Shown one piece after another: positions 28,896-38,898 of a stretch of 64,000 nt of DNA (the first letter of the stretch is position 1; each line of letters begins with the position of its first letter). Source of the DNA: Leptospira sp. GIMC2001 (GTDB lineage: Bacteria; Spirochaetota; Leptospiria; Leptospirales; Leptospiraceae); assembly GCF_028462125.1 (NCBI RefSeq), contig NZ_CP115468.1, positions 558,001 to 622,000 of the forward strand, read 5' to 3'. The position numbers were made by a program, and so were the translations under genes. The notes beneath the pieces were generated by a model. It was not told where the DNA came from. It made no database searches and saw only the letters and a list, made by a program, of their open reading frames with translations.

Positions 28896-31800
28896 CTAGG
28901 TTTGACGTTCAGATTGCCCTGTCAAGGACAAAAACTTTAGATTTGCCCATGTATAGAGTGAAGGAAAAACTATCAAAGTTATTAGAATATTACTGATCAG
29001 TCCACCAATCACAACTGTGGCAAGAGGTCTTTGAACTTCCGCACCTGGATTGGTTGATAACGCCATTGGAAGAAATCCCAAAATTGCAACGAGACTAGTC
29101 ATTAGAATCGGACGAATACGCACCAAAGCAGATTCGCGAATGGATGCTTGGATACTGAGCCCAGAGTCTTGTAATTTTTTGGCAAATGTAACTAGAACTA
29201 AACTATTGAGAACAGCTACACCAGACAAGGCGATGAAACCAATTCCAGCTGAAATGCTAAATGGAATTCCTCGAATGAACAAAGCAATGATTCCCCCAGT
29301 CACGGATAAAGGAATTGATAAAAATAATAATAAGGAAGTTTGTAAATTTTCTACTGCCATCCAAAGCAAAAACAATATAAGTAGAAGCGTGATTGGAATG
29401 ATAAAATACAAACTTTTCATAGCCGACAGGTAACTTTGAAAAGTTCCGTCATATTCAATTCTATAACCTGGCTGCAATTGTAATTTTGTTGTAAGAAGTT
29501 TCTGGATCTCATCTACGGCCGACATAACATCACGATTTCTAATATTAAATTCAACTAATACTCTTCTTTCTTGCCAATCATGACTTATCTGCGCTGGACC
29601 ATCTTTTCTAATTATGTCTGCCACATCTCCTAGAGGTACTGTTTTTCCTGATCTAGAATTAACCAATAGACTCTGCCAATCTTGAATATTGGTTAGAGGA
29701 GGATCTTGAATTCTTAGAACTATATCAAATTTTCTTGCTCCATCCAAAATCTGTCCAATCGATAGACCTGAAGAAATCATGGAGGTGATTCTTGCTAGCT
29801 CAACTGAATCAACTCCAAACCTTGCCATTTTTTCTCGATTTGGAACTACTTGCAAATACGAGACGCCACCCAATTGTTCTATTCGAATATCAGTTACACC
29901 TTTGATATTTTTTACTATGTTTGCTAGTTCTTCTGCTTTTGATTTCAGAACGAATAGATCTTTTCCAAAAATCTTTATACCGACATCTGAACGTATTCCT
30001 GCGACCATTTCATTGGTGCGCATTTCAATTGGCTGAGAGAGTCCGAAGGCAACCTCAGGAAGTTCTTCTTTGATTTGCAAAGATATCGCATCCAGTAATT
30101 CATCTCTTGACCTCGTCCATTCTTTGCGTGGGATGAGTTGAATAAACACATCAGATTTTTCAATTCCCATAGGCTCCAAAGCCAAATTCGGCGATCCTGT
30201 TTTGGAAACGATACTTGAGATCTCTGGAAATTTATTATTAATTAGTGATCTCTCGATCTTTAGGGTAGTTCGAATGGATTCTGATAAGCTAGTTGAAGGT
30301 AGCCTTGTTATCTCAAGGAGAGATGATCCTTCGTCAAGAACTGGAATAAACTCTGCACCAATGAATTTGAATAGAATAACAGAAAAAATAAATACCACTA
30401 ATGCCAAAGATAATACTTTATGCTTTATCTTCAAAGTATAGTCCAAAATTGATTCGTAGCGAATCTTAATCCATTTGAACAATCTTGTTTCTTCTTCGTG
30501 AGACTTATTGGTATCTAAGAAATAAAATGCAAGAACAGGAACGATCGTTAGTGTGAATAAGAAAGCACCTGATAGAGCATACAAAACTGTTTGTGCCATA
30601 GGAATAAAGAGCTTTCCTTCCGTTCCCGATAATACTAATATTGGAATATATACGACTCCTATGATGAGTTCTCCGTAGATCGTCGCTCTTCGAACTTCGA
30701 TTGTGGCGTCTAATATTGTTTGTTGTCTTTCCTCTTTATTCAGTGGTCTACCTAGTTTTTTCTGTTCTAATCCGAGTCTTCTAGTTGCATTTTCAATAAC
30801 GATCACAGCGCCATCGACCAATAACCCAAAATCTATCGCTCCCATTGACATTAGGTTTGCCGGTGCATTTCTAATTTCCATAATGATTATGGCAAAAATC
30901 ATACATAGAGGAATCACAACTGCGATAATAAGTCCTGATTTAAAATCACCTAACATGAGAAAAAGGATTACTATAACTAAGATTGCACCTTCGCTAAGAT
31001 TCATCATTACAGTCTTGATGGTTGATAGAACCATTTCTGATCTATCATAGAAAACATTGATCTTCATACCCTCAGGAAGAGAGGATTCCAATTCGTGAAT
31101 TTTTTCTATAACTGCTTGGCTAGTCTTCAGTGAATTTTCTCCAATCATCATCAAAGCAATTCCACCAGTTACTTGAGAGGAACCATTTTTGGTAGCGGCT
31201 CCTTTTCGCAACTCATATCCTTCTTCTATACTTGCGATCGACTTAAGAAGAATGGGACTTCCATCCATTGTACTTTTTATATAAATGTTTTCGAATTCTT
31301 TTGTATCTGTAAGTAACGAATTGATTCCAATAATTGTATGCTCTTGATTCTTCTCGATATACCCTCCACCTTCCGACAAATTATTTGCTTGAATCGCAAG
31401 AATTACATCTTCAATACTAACTCCTAGCTTTTGCATAAATTTTAGATTTAGATGAACCTGGAATTGCTTTATCTCACCTCCGAAAATATTTATTTCCACA
31501 ATTCCAGGAATGGTTTTTAGCGCGGGAGATATATACCACTGTAGAGTAGTCGTAAGTTCACGAATGCTATGCTTATCACTTTCTAAAGTAAACTGAACAA
31601 TCTCACCTAGTGCAGTTGATAGTGGAGCTAATTCTGGAGTTCCATATTTGGAAGGAATAGATTTTTGGAGCTCAATCAACCTCTCACTTACCAATTGTCT
31701 TGCTCTAATTAGATCATAGTCTTCTTCAAAAACTACAGTTACCAAAGAAATTCCATATCTTGAAATTGATCTTACAGTTTTAATACCAGGAATTCCACCG

Positions 31801-32024
31801 ATACCCCATTCCACTGGATAGGTTATATACTGTTCTAATTCCCAAGCCGAAAGGGATGGAGCTGAAGTTACAATCTGTACCTGTACATTCGTAACATCAG
31901 GTATAGCATCCAGTTTTAGATTTCTCACGGAATTGAATCCTATTATGAGAAATATTGGAATAAGAATGAGAACGATAATCCGATTATTGAGCGACCATTC
32001 AACAATTAAGTTTAGAATTCTCAT
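28896..32024 (-). CDS. CzcA-type heavy-metal RND efflux pump
   Basis: A 1042-residue inner membrane pump with the RND layout: membrane segment 1 at 14-33, a large periplasmic loop, segments 2-6, a second loop and segments 7-12. In segment 4, DFGLLVDGAVIVIEN gives Asp398, Asp404 and Glu411, which match the D-x5-D-x6-E proton-relay pattern of CzcA (divalent cations such as Zn, Co, Ni) rather than the CusA Cu/Ag pattern. DAIPDVTNVQVQI near 39-51 is the usual HME N-terminal motif. It overlaps the adaptor gene stop by one base. The metal range is inferred from the motif. Confidence 0.93.
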   Translation of the reverse strand: MRILNLIVEWSLNNRIIVLILIPIFLIIGFNSVRNLKLDAIPDVTNVQVQIVTSAPSLSAWELEQYITYPVEWGIGGIPGIKTVRSISRYGISLVTVVFEEDYDLIRARQLVSERLIELQKSIPSKYGTPELAPLSTALGEIVQFTLESDKHSIRELTTTLQWYISPALKTIPGIVEINIFGGEIKQFQVHLNLKFMQKLGVSIEDVILAIQANNLSEGGGYIEKNQEHTIIGINSLLTDTKEFENIYIKSTMDGSPILLKSIASIEEGYELRKGAATKNGSSQVTGGIALMMIGENSLKTSQAVIEKIHELESSLPEGMKINVFYDRSEMVLSTIKTVMMNLSEGAILVIVILFLMLGDFKSGLIIAVVIPLCMIFAIIIMEIRNAPANLMSMGAIDFGLLVDGAVIVIENATRRLGLEQKKLGRPLNKEERQQTILDATIEVRRATIYGELIIGVVYIPILVLSGTEGKLFIPMAQTVLYALSGAFLFTLTIVPVLAFYFLDTNKSHEEETRLFKWIKIRYESILDYTLKIKHKVLSLALVVFIFSVILFKFIGAEFIPVLDEGSSLLEITRLPSTSLSESIRTTLKIERSLINNKFPEISSIVSKTGSPNLALEPMGIEKSDVFIQLIPRKEWTRSRDELLDAISLQIKEELPEVAFGLSQPIEMRTNEMVAGIRSDVGIKIFGKDLFVLKSKAEELANIVKNIKGVTDIRIEQLGGVSYLQVVPNREKMARFGVDSVELARITSMISSGLSIGQILDGARKFDIVLRIQDPPLTNIQDWQSLLVNSRSGKTVPLGDVADIIRKDGPAQISHDWQERRVLVEFNIRNRDVMSAVDEIQKLLTTKLQLQPGYRIEYDGTFQSYLSAMKSLYFIIPITLLLILFLLWMAVENLQTSLLLFLSIPLSVTGGIIALFIRGIPFSISAGIGFIALSGVAVLNSLVLVTFAKKLQDSGLSIQASIRESALVRIRPILMTSLVAILGFLPMALSTNPGAEVQRPLATVVIGGLISNILITLIVFPSLYTWANLKFLSLTGQSERQT

Positions 32025-33370
32025 TACTCGTCTTCCCCAAATGTATCTTTCAAATATAAAGATTTCAAAGAATAAACACCGGAAGTAACAATTTTATCGC
32101 CAAGAGAGATTCCACTTATGACGGGAATTTTACCATCTACAGAATGACCAATAGTTACCTTTTGTATTTTATATTCCAAATCATTGATTTGTACAAAAAC
32201 ACAATCTTCGTTCTTAATTTGGAAAATGGATTTTTCTGGAATATGCAATAATTGAGAACCTGTTTTTGATTGGATTCCCGATTGGTTATTAGAGTTTTTA
32301 TTTTCTATAATGTTGGTTGAAGAGTTGGAATTTTCCATGATTGCTTTGCCGAATAATCCTAGTTTGATCTTTTCATCTGGATTATCTAAGGTTATTCTTG
32401 CCGGAATGGATCCAGTGATTTTATCGATGGAAGATCCTATAAATGTAATTCGTCCATGGAATTTATCATTAGGAAATGAATTCAATACTACATCTGCAGA
32501 TTGCCCTTTCTTTATTGTGGCAAGATCTTTCTCATAGATTTTGCCTGTAAACCAGACTTTGCGTAGATCCGCTATGGTTAATATATTTGTATTAGGATCA
32601 ATAACGGTTCCCGGTATAACAAATCTATTGATCACTGTACCCGAGATCGGTGATCGAATTGTTATACGAGTTCCGGTCTTGATCTGTGAATTTTTAGTTT
32701 TGTCAGATAGATTTGGTAAAGAAATTCCATTCAAGTTTAGTTCTTGTTCATTGGTTTTCCATTCTTGATACCAAGTGATGGATTCGGCTTCCGCATTTCG
32801 GATTTCTTGATCCGATGCCATTTTCATTTTGGAAAGATCTTTCAATCTTTCATGATTTTTTTCAGCAGCTAAATATTTAGAATATGAGCTTATATAGGCG
32901 GATTGGAGACGAGCGATTTCCGGCGAATCCATCTCAATGATGATTTCTCCTTTTTTTATTCTATCTCCTTCTTTTTTATGAATTGCAATCAGCTTACCAC
33001 CGAGGCGAGATCCTATGTTCGCCATTAAATCTGGATCGGATTGAATCTCACCTGTTATTTCCAGATTGGATTGGTAGTTCAAGTATTCTGGTTGAATTGT
33101 CTCTATTGGCAATTTGGATCGATTGGATTCTGTTAATTTGAGTATTTCGAAAGAATCATCATCCAGATTTTCTAAATTGGTTTCATTAAAAATTTCACTG
33201 CTCGTCTTATCATTTTGATTGTCTAACGATTTCTGTTTATCAGAATTATTGAAATTACTAATAGAATCTTTTGAGTCAGAAAGGCATGACAGACTAAAAT
33301 TTTTGCCTACGACCAACCATAAAAATAGTGAGCTAATGATTATAAAAAATGATATTCGAATTCTATTCAT
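32024..33370 (-). CDS. Efflux RND periplasmic adaptor (CzcB/HlyD type)
   Basis: About 448 residues from the ATG at 33370. That start is chosen because AGGAG lies 7 nt upstream and it yields a proper signal sequence (FFIIISSLFLWLVVG) with a possible lipobox Cys at about 29. A polar low-complexity linker (30-75, rich in Ser, Asn, Asp, Lys) follows. The lipoyl half-motifs are GSRLGGKLIAIHKKEGDRIKKGEIIIEM and RSPISGTVINRFVIPGTVI, separated by a helical hairpin (LQSAYISSYSKYLAAEKNHERLKDL). Beta-barrel and membrane-proximal domains complete it. It overlaps the TolC gene by 8 nt and the pump gene by 1 nt. Confidence 0.9.
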   Translation of the reverse strand: MNRIRISFFIIISSLFLWLVVGKNFSLSCLSDSKDSISNFNNSDKQKSLDNQNDKTSSEIFNETNLENLDDDSFEILKLTESNRSKLPIETIQPEYLNYQSNLEITGEIQSDPDLMANIGSRLGGKLIAIHKKEGDRIKKGEIIIEMDSPEIARLQSAYISSYSKYLAAEKNHERLKDLSKMKMASDQEIRNAEAESITWYQEWKTNEQELNLNGISLPNLSDKTKNSQIKTGTRITIRSPISGTVINRFVIPGTVIDPNTNILTIADLRKVWFTGKIYEKDLATIKKGQSADVVLNSFPNDKFHGRITFIGSSIDKITGSIPARITLDNPDEKIKLGLFGKAIMENSNSSTNIIENKNSNNQSGIQSKTGSQLLHIPEKSIFQIKNEDCVFVQINDLEYKIQKVTIGHSVDGKIPVISGISLGDKIVTSGVYSLKSLYLKDTFGEDE

Positions 33371-34790
33371 AGAATTTCTCCTGAGATAGTAATGGAAGCA
33401 TATCCTCTCCACTTGCGCGGAGATATTCAATGCATGCTTGTGCATAGCCTGATTTAGATTGAAAATAGGAAGATTTTAGTTCAATGAGAGATCTCTGAGT
33501 GACTAGAGCTTCTCGAACTGAAATCTGTCCGCTGAGAACTGCATTTTTTAGAATATTCAAATTTTCATTCGTTCGAATCAGAATATCTTCTGGATAATTT
33601 GTCCAAACTTCCTTCCAAGATTTGTAGTTATTCCATGCTTTGATCGACTCGGAACGAACGGTATGGTAGCCGATCTCTTGATCAGCCTGCCGTTTTTTGC
33701 TCTCAGCGATTGCTTCTTTTATCTCGCCTCGATTGTCTCGCCAGATACGTAAAGGTATTGAGACTCTTCCACCAATCACTTGTTCGTTGAATCCATCATT
33801 TTGTGCATAACCAGAAATCGTTAAATTGGGAATTTTTTCCCTTTCAAGCAATCGAATTCTTTTTTCGGAGAGTTCTCTTTCGAGTTCAAGAACTTCCAAA
33901 TCGTATCTCTGAGCTTCGGATCTGGCTGTATATGATTCCAAATCGTTCAAGGGAATTTGGTATATTGCTTTTGTCTTAATGATGTCTAACGATTTAGTAA
34001 ATTTTGTTCCCATCATAACCGTAAGATCTGCTTTGAGGTCATCGGTTTTTCTTTTCGCTGAATTCCAGAGTGACATCATTTTTAATTTTTCCGATTCAGC
34101 AATTTCCATATCCATTTCAGTTCCAAGCCCATTTTTGAATCTGGTTTTGGAAATATTATAGATTTCTAGGGACAATTTGTACAGTTCATCTGTAACATCG
34201 TATTCTTCTTGACTTGAGAGATATGCGAGACTAAGGCTAACTGCATCTCCAATAATAAATTTCTCAAGAACCAACAGTCTTTTTATGCGTGATCGTAGTT
34301 CCGTATCCGCAATATTGATACGAATCTGTCTCTGCCCTCCAACAAATATTTCTTGCGAAATTAAAACCTCAGAGTTCAGTGCAGATTGTTGAGAAGAATT
34401 GCCAAAAGAATTACCTGAAGAACCATTCCTCATTCCGGAAGAAAATGAAAAGTTCGGATTGGTAGGGAAGAGATAAGATGCAATCTCCTTACGTCCTGCA
34501 CTTGATTCAATTTCATACTTACCAATTTTGTATTCTGGGCTATGATTGAGTACACATTGTACGATTCTAAAGATGGAAATTTTACCATCACAACCGACTA
34601 CTTCAAATTTTTCATCCGCCCTGACATTCCCATGGAAGGCAAATAAGAATAAGTAAAATAGAATCAGAAATTTTGAACTTCTATTGAGATTTTGACCAAG
34701 GAATTTCGGAATTTTGAATAAATTTGAAATAAATCTCTGAGTATATATTTGGTATTTCGTTATAGAAATATAGATATTTGTTTTTTGCAT
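33363..34790 (-). CDS. TolC-family outer membrane efflux protein (CzcC type)
   Basis: A 475-residue TolC-like protein and the outer membrane channel of the metal-efflux system. Two structural repeats with long helices are seen (about 75-270 and 280-470), including VSLSLAYLSSQEEYDVTDELYKLSLEIYNISKTRFKNGLGTEMD and a second copy around LSGQISVREALVTQRSLIELKSSYF. A long N-terminal extension (about 30 residues) precedes a hydrophobic signal region (FLILFYLFLFAFHGNVRA). The ribosome-binding site AAGGAGG (34795-34801) lies 4 nt before the ATG and is among the strongest in the window. Confidence 0.88.
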   Translation of the reverse strand: MQKTNIYISITKYQIYTQRFISNLFKIPKFLGQNLNRSSKFLILFYLFLFAFHGNVRADEKFEVVGCDGKISIFRIVQCVLNHSPEYKIGKYEIESSAGRKEIASYLFPTNPNFSFSSGMRNGSSGNSFGNSSQQSALNSEVLISQEIFVGGQRQIRINIADTELRSRIKRLLVLEKFIIGDAVSLSLAYLSSQEEYDVTDELYKLSLEIYNISKTRFKNGLGTEMDMEIAESEKLKMMSLWNSAKRKTDDLKADLTVMMGTKFTKSLDIIKTKAIYQIPLNDLESYTARSEAQRYDLEVLELERELSEKRIRLLEREKIPNLTISGYAQNDGFNEQVIGGRVSIPLRIWRDNRGEIKEAIAESKKRQADQEIGYHTVRSESIKAWNNYKSWKEVWTNYPEDILIRTNENLNILKNAVLSGQISVREALVTQRSLIELKSSYFQSKSGYAQACIEYLRASGEDMLPLLSQEKFYE

Positions 34791-34803
34791 GGCTCCTCCT
34801 TAA

Positions 34804-34821
34804 AACTAATCTAAATTAGTT
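34804..34821. promoter_or_regulatory. Inverted repeat at the head of the metal-efflux genes
   Basis: AACTAAT-CTAA-ATTAGTT is a 7+4+7 inverted repeat that covers the stop codon of the His-rich protein gene and lies just upstream of the tolC ribosome-binding site. It could be an operator or an RNA hairpin. The arms are AT-rich, so chance is a real alternative. Confidence 0.3.
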
Positions 34822-35274
34822 GAAAATTGGAGGAGGCAATTTGAATAAATGTAAATTGGAGAATCGAAAATCGTGGAAATTTTCTTCAGGATTCCTTAGA
34901 TAAACCGATCCAAAATTTTTAATGATTATAGTTGGAATTGCAAATAGAAATGTTCTTAGTAGTTCTAATGTTATTAGAAGATAACAAACGATAGCAATAA
35001 TGGATAGATCCCAATTGCCCATATCTTTCGAAAGACCTGAACTTGTAATATGGTCTATAAGAGTCTGAGGTTCCGAGTCTGAAGTCGACCGATTCATATC
35101 ATGATTGTCACTGAGATAGCTATGTATAATTGCGATGGAATCCTGATTTGGATTGTGGTGGATATGTATTCCAAATGCCGGTGATAGAAGGATTGCAGCA
35201 AACCAGAAAATTGTAGAATAGATTAGAATTTTTGTAATTTTCAAATTTCTACCTATTTTCCAGATTCCTTTCAT
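34816..35274 (-). CDS. Histidine-rich small membrane protein next to metal-efflux genes
   Basis: A 152-residue protein with two hydrophobic segments (about 14-35 and 85-112). Between them lies an outer loop with HIHHN, HSY, NHDMN and DH, a set of His, Asp and Met residues suited to metal binding, followed by a polar tail ending in LFKLPPPIFN. I know no family name; the layout recalls small metal-binding membrane proteins encoded with copper or zinc efflux genes. It lies 25 nt upstream of the tolC gene on the same strand. A role as a metal chaperone or sensor is inference from composition and context. Confidence 0.6.
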   Translation of the reverse strand: MKGIWKIGRNLKITKILIYSTIFWFAAILLSPAFGIHIHHNPNQDSIAIIHSYLSDNHDMNRSTSDSEPQTLIDHITSSGLSKDMGNWDLSIIAIVCYLLITLELLRTFLFAIPTIIIKNFGSVYLRNPEENFHDFRFSNLHLFKLPPPIFN

Positions 35275-35293
35275 TTACTTTATTGGACTGATT

Positions 35294-35959
35294 TTATTTG
35301 CCTAATGCTTTTTTAAAAAATTCAAATCGATTTTGGGTATCGATCGGTGCTAAGTTTTCCGAATCTTGCTTGGGTGCTTTATGTCTTGGAATTCCAGGAT
35401 TTCCAGAAGATGTACTAAATGCGGGATCCGATTGATGCCCGTAAAAGAATGAATGGATGACTTCAACAAGTGCAACTTCATTCTTGGACTTCAAAATTCG
35501 GATATCGATCAAATAACTCTTCGCACTATCGATGATTTCGAAAACCCATTCTCGCTCATTTTCTACCAAATCTTTTCTGATCTGACGAATGGGTTTGTTC
35601 AGAGCATTTGTTATGTAAACACGGATCTCCATTTCTAAGACGCTTCCATCTGTTGCAATGGCTACAACAGTGGATGTCGGATCGGAAAGTGGTGAAGATT
35701 GGATCTTGAACTCAATAGCTCCATTCCGACTGACAGCACCATAAAGTCTTTTGGATTCAATCTGATCATAAATTTCCAATGATCGAACCATTTCTCTCGC
35801 TTCTTTTACGCTCTCTCTAAGAATTGCTGATTGATTTTGAGCGAGTATGGATGAATGGAATGAGAAAAAAATTGATAAAATAAAAACGCTTTTGATTGAA
35901 TTTATAAGTTTTCTAAAGGTAAAAACTCGATCTAATAATTGAGAAATATCCTTACTCAT
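35294..35959 (-). CDS. Exported hypothetical protein
   Basis: A 221-residue protein with an internal hydrophobic stretch (about 24-40, VFILSIFFSFHSSILAQN) that ends in a plausible signal-peptidase site, so the true start may be an inner codon. The mature part has an Ala/Glu-rich helix (SVKEAREMVRSLEIYDQIESKRLYGAVS) and a beta-rich domain. No family is recognised. It sits between the IPT/FnIII protein gene and the His-rich gene, within 19 nt on each side, so it is probably co-transcribed. Confidence 0.6.
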   Translation of the reverse strand: MSKDISQLLDRVFTFRKLINSIKSVFILSIFFSFHSSILAQNQSAILRESVKEAREMVRSLEIYDQIESKRLYGAVSRNGAIEFKIQSSPLSDPTSTVVAIATDGSVLEMEIRVYITNALNKPIRQIRKDLVENEREWVFEIIDSAKSYLIDIRILKSKNEVALVEVIHSFFYGHQSDPAFSTSSGNPGIPRHKAPKQDSENLAPIDTQNRFEFFKKALGK

Positions 35960-35968
35960 GTTATCATT

Positions 35969-37024
35969 TTATTTGGCTTCAAGGCGTGGACAAGTCTTAA
36001 TTTTTGAGATTGTTGACTCAATTGCTTTTCTTTCTTCAAATTCTTTAGGTTTAGCTTGCTTAGAACTTTCGTTTTCAAGTCTTTCTAAGACAGCATTAAA
36101 CTTTGGATAACAGTTGCTTTGGAAATAATCGTAAGCTTGTTTTCTTGCATCGATATTTTGCTCTTTGAGCAATAAATAATTGTAAATATCTTTTTTCTCT
36201 TTTTCTGAATGGTTGAGTGTAAGAAAATCTTTCTCACATTTACGAACTAGGATACTTGGTAAAGAAGATGAGTAACAGTTCGACGAATTAGAAACCATAA
36301 GATCAAGATCACTTGCTTTGAGTTCATATATGGATTTTTTGAGATTTTCTTGTTTGGTGGCCGAACTCACAGGTTGGTTTTTCGTTTTGATTTCCAAAAA
36401 ATCTTTGATAGTGGTTTTTGGATGAAATGGATTCTCCAAACCTAGATCATAGGTTCCAGGCTTTGCATTAGAAGCATCAAGCTTCAAAGACAGTTTATTT
36501 TTGGAATCAATCTTCTTATCAACAACTTTGATTTTGGTTTTGCTTTCTTTTGATTCAAGAGTTGCCTCTGTTGCGTCATTGAAATTCTCACCTTCGATCT
36601 CAACAATTTGCTCGGGATCAGGACTGATCGTTTTCTTTGCTTCCTGAACTCCAGAATCAGCCGTCTTTACTTTTGGCGGAAGTGAAATTTCTACTTTTAG
36701 TTCCTTCCAGTTTGACCACACAACAGGTTTACCAAATGGTGAAAGTGCAGCCGTGCGAACTTTGTATTTTCCTTCTTTGAGTGAATCAACCGAGAGGAAA
36801 TTCTTTTCCGTTTTCTGATCGATCACTACTTTTTCTGATAAATTTTTGATCTGAACTTGATAGCCCGATGCGTATTGAGAATCTTTCCAAGATACAATTC
36901 TATTTTTATAGGCTTGGGCTTGCATGCTTTCAGATTGCGTTAAGTTAAAAAAAACAATCAAAAGAATGAATTTAGAAAGTTTTTGAACAATGTTAAAATA
37001 CTTAATTTTGGATAAATTAATCAT
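35969..37024 (-). CDS. Exported protein with FnIII/IPT-like domains
   Basis: A 351-residue exported protein (signal peptide about 13-37). Residues about 40-115 (IVSWKDSQYASGYQVQIKN ... YKVRTAALSPFGKPVVWSNW) look like a fibronectin type III domain. The next part (about 130-215: DPEQIVEIEGENFNDATEATLE ... PGTYDLGLENP) looks like an IPT/TIG-type domain, and a helical C-terminal part with three to four Cys follows (NCYSSSLPSILVRKCEKDFL). Its ATG overlaps the stop of the FecR gene (ATGA), so it belongs to the cyclase/FecR module. Confidence 0.7.
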   Translation of the reverse strand: MINLSKIKYFNIVQKLSKFILLIVFFNLTQSESMQAQAYKNRIVSWKDSQYASGYQVQIKNLSEKVVIDQKTEKNFLSVDSLKEGKYKVRTAALSPFGKPVVWSNWKELKVEISLPPKVKTADSGVQEAKKTISPDPEQIVEIEGENFNDATEATLESKESKTKIKVVDKKIDSKNKLSLKLDASNAKPGTYDLGLENPFHPKTTIKDFLEIKTKNQPVSSATKQENLKKSIYELKASDLDLMVSNSSNCYSSSLPSILVRKCEKDFLTLNHSEKEKKDIYNYLLLKEQNIDARKQAYDYFQSNCYPKFNAVLERLENESSKQAKPKEFEERKAIESTISKIKTCPRLEAK

Positions 37025-38895
37025 TTCGATCCATCCTTGTATAGAACCGAAGGTGAGATAAATTCTATATCGCTTGGTCTGAGGCTTTTTAGTTTAGTTA
37101 ATGAAATTATAAATTTAGCAGATTCTTTCCGTATCAATTTACTACCCGACATTGAAGAAACTTCCCAGATAAACTTTCCTTCATCTAATATAGATAAGTC
37201 GCTTAGTTTATAACTTGTTTCCTTTGTTTTGACTTGATGAATAGCGACTTTTTTGCCGGTGTTTTCTTGGAAAATGGAAAGTATATAAATGAATCCTGAT
37301 TCTTCTTTGTTCCACTTAAAAGATATCGAACTCTCACCCGAGAGATCCACAACTGTGTCCACAGGAGAAATCAATAGCTTACTTGGAACTTTAACAGGCT
37401 CTTCTTCTGTTTTCTCAACTTTCTCGATGAGATCTTCGGCTTTATCAACCAGGGTAAAGTTAGCAATTTGAGAGGACTCGCTTGCTTTACCCGAAGCTGA
37501 GAAACCAACCACTTTCCAGTAATAGGTTCCAGATCCCAATTTTGTAGTCGGTTGAAGAAAATTTCGTTGGGTGGTTGTCTCAAAAACATTGTTTTTGAAA
37601 TTAGAATCCTTTGCAAGAGTCACTTTAAAACTCACCAATTCAGATGAAGTATTCCAGATCAATATTCCTTGAGTCGCAAAGTTGGAAACTAACATTCGTT
37701 CGTTGTTAGGTCTTGCAATTGTCGGTGCAGAAAAGCTGTTGGTCTTCTGAATGGAAAAACTGCGAGGTTTACTGATTTTCTCAGGTAGATTCGCAGAATA
37801 GGGAACACATCGTACTCTCCAATAGTATTTCCCAGAAGATAAATTATCTACAGAGAATGAGTTGGTTTGTGTTACATGCCTTGAACTTAAAACTTTAAAA
37901 TTCGATGATTCCGATATTTCTAGAATATAATCTCTCGTGAATTGGTCTCTGCTCCATTGAAAGGATACAAGTGGTAATTTTTCCACAAAGGAAATTTGTG
38001 AATCATTCTCTGGAAAACGAAGAGTAATATCTTCCTCTTTGAAAATATGAAATCTATAAGTCGCACTGGTTCCTTTATCCGAATTGATTCTCCAGTAATA
38101 AGTTCCAAGTGGAAGAGAGACGTCGGTTTTTTGTGAGGGAAAATCAAGGCTTTTAACTAGAGATTTGAATTGAGGATTCCTAGATATTTCCAATTTGATT
38201 TTGGAATAGTTTTCATTGGCCTTCCAGGAAAACTGAATATTCTTGCTCTCAGTTTGAGCAGGAATTACAGCATTGTTCAGAGGTTCGGTAAGTTGAAAAG
38301 GGATTTTGGTAACTTCTATTTTATCACCTGAGAGATTTGCTTGTTTACCGGAACCAACGGTAGTACTATTGCCAGCTGATTTTACTGTTGCGTTTCCTTT
38401 TTCAACTAGCATACGGAATTCTCCGTCATCACCTCTCTGAATATTGAGTTCACCATTTTGGATCTGAATGGTTTTATTCTGGCTTTGAATTTTTAGATTC
38501 TCATTGCCACTTCCGTCTTTCTTGCGAACCTGAATACTTCCTTGAGTGAATTCGATTGTTGGATCAGCTTCAGATATATCCAAGAAAAACATGCTGTTCT
38601 CATCTAGATTGATTTCTGTGCCATCATTTAGGCGGATAATAGCATCGGAGAAAGATTCGGATCGTATTGTATCTCCGTTGGCAACTGGACTGTTCTGGTC
38701 TAAGCTCTCCCAAACCATATGATCGCTTAACTTTCGTTGTACGGTATTCTTTTTGAATTCAACAGTTCCAATAATTTCTCGATCACCGATTCCAATTTTT
38801 TTATTCAAGTCATAGAAGAATAAAATGAGAAAAATTATAGCATTAAAAATTAGAAATAATAATACTTTGTTTTCTTTTTTCTTGTAGAATTCCAT
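37021..38895 (-). CDS. FecR-domain membrane protein with FnIII-like repeats
   Basis: A 624-residue protein anchored by one membrane segment (12-28). A FecR-type domain (about 40-195) has SPVANGDTIRSESFSDAIIRLNDGTEINLDENS, EFTQGSIQVR and FRMLVEKGNATVKSAG. After it come four or five repeats of about 90-100 residues, each with a WK...Y-x-L-E-I-S-x-N-x-x-F pattern and a closing YYWRV/I motif, such as YSKIKLEISRNPQFKSL...YYWRI and YILEISESSNFKVL...YYWRVR. They read as extracellular FnIII-like sandwiches. It follows the adenylate cyclase gene by 3 nt. A structural or ligand-binding envelope role linked to cAMP signalling is inferred. Confidence 0.8.
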   Translation of the reverse strand: MEFYKKKENKVLLFLIFNAIIFLILFFYDLNKKIGIGDREIIGTVEFKKNTVQRKLSDHMVWESLDQNSPVANGDTIRSESFSDAIIRLNDGTEINLDENSMFFLDISEADPTIEFTQGSIQVRKKDGSGNENLKIQSQNKTIQIQNGELNIQRGDDGEFRMLVEKGNATVKSAGNSTTVGSGKQANLSGDKIEVTKIPFQLTEPLNNAVIPAQTESKNIQFSWKANENYSKIKLEISRNPQFKSLVKSLDFPSQKTDVSLPLGTYYWRINSDKGTSATYRFHIFKEEDITLRFPENDSQISFVEKLPLVSFQWSRDQFTRDYILEISESSNFKVLSSRHVTQTNSFSVDNLSSGKYYWRVRCVPYSANLPEKISKPRSFSIQKTNSFSAPTIARPNNERMLVSNFATQGILIWNTSSELVSFKVTLAKDSNFKNNVFETTTQRNFLQPTTKLGSGTYYWKVVGFSASGKASESSQIANFTLVDKAEDLIEKVEKTEEEPVKVPSKLLISPVDTVVDLSGESSISFKWNKEESGFIYILSIFQENTGKKVAIHQVKTKETSYKLSDLSILDEGKFIWEVSSMSGSKLIRKESAKFIISLTKLKSLRPSDIEFISPSVLYKDGSK

Positions 38896-38898
38896 AAT

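Noticed and set aside
28896..32024. CusA (Cu/Ag) identity for the RND pump
   Set aside because: The DFGxxVDGAVxxxEN pattern in segment 4 fits CzcA-type divalent-cation pumps, and CusA-type methionine sites are not apparent.
33371..33445. Longer N terminus for the RND adaptor
   Set aside because: It would overlap the tolC gene by over 80 nt and bury the signal sequence; the ATG at 33370 has AGGAG 7 nt upstream.
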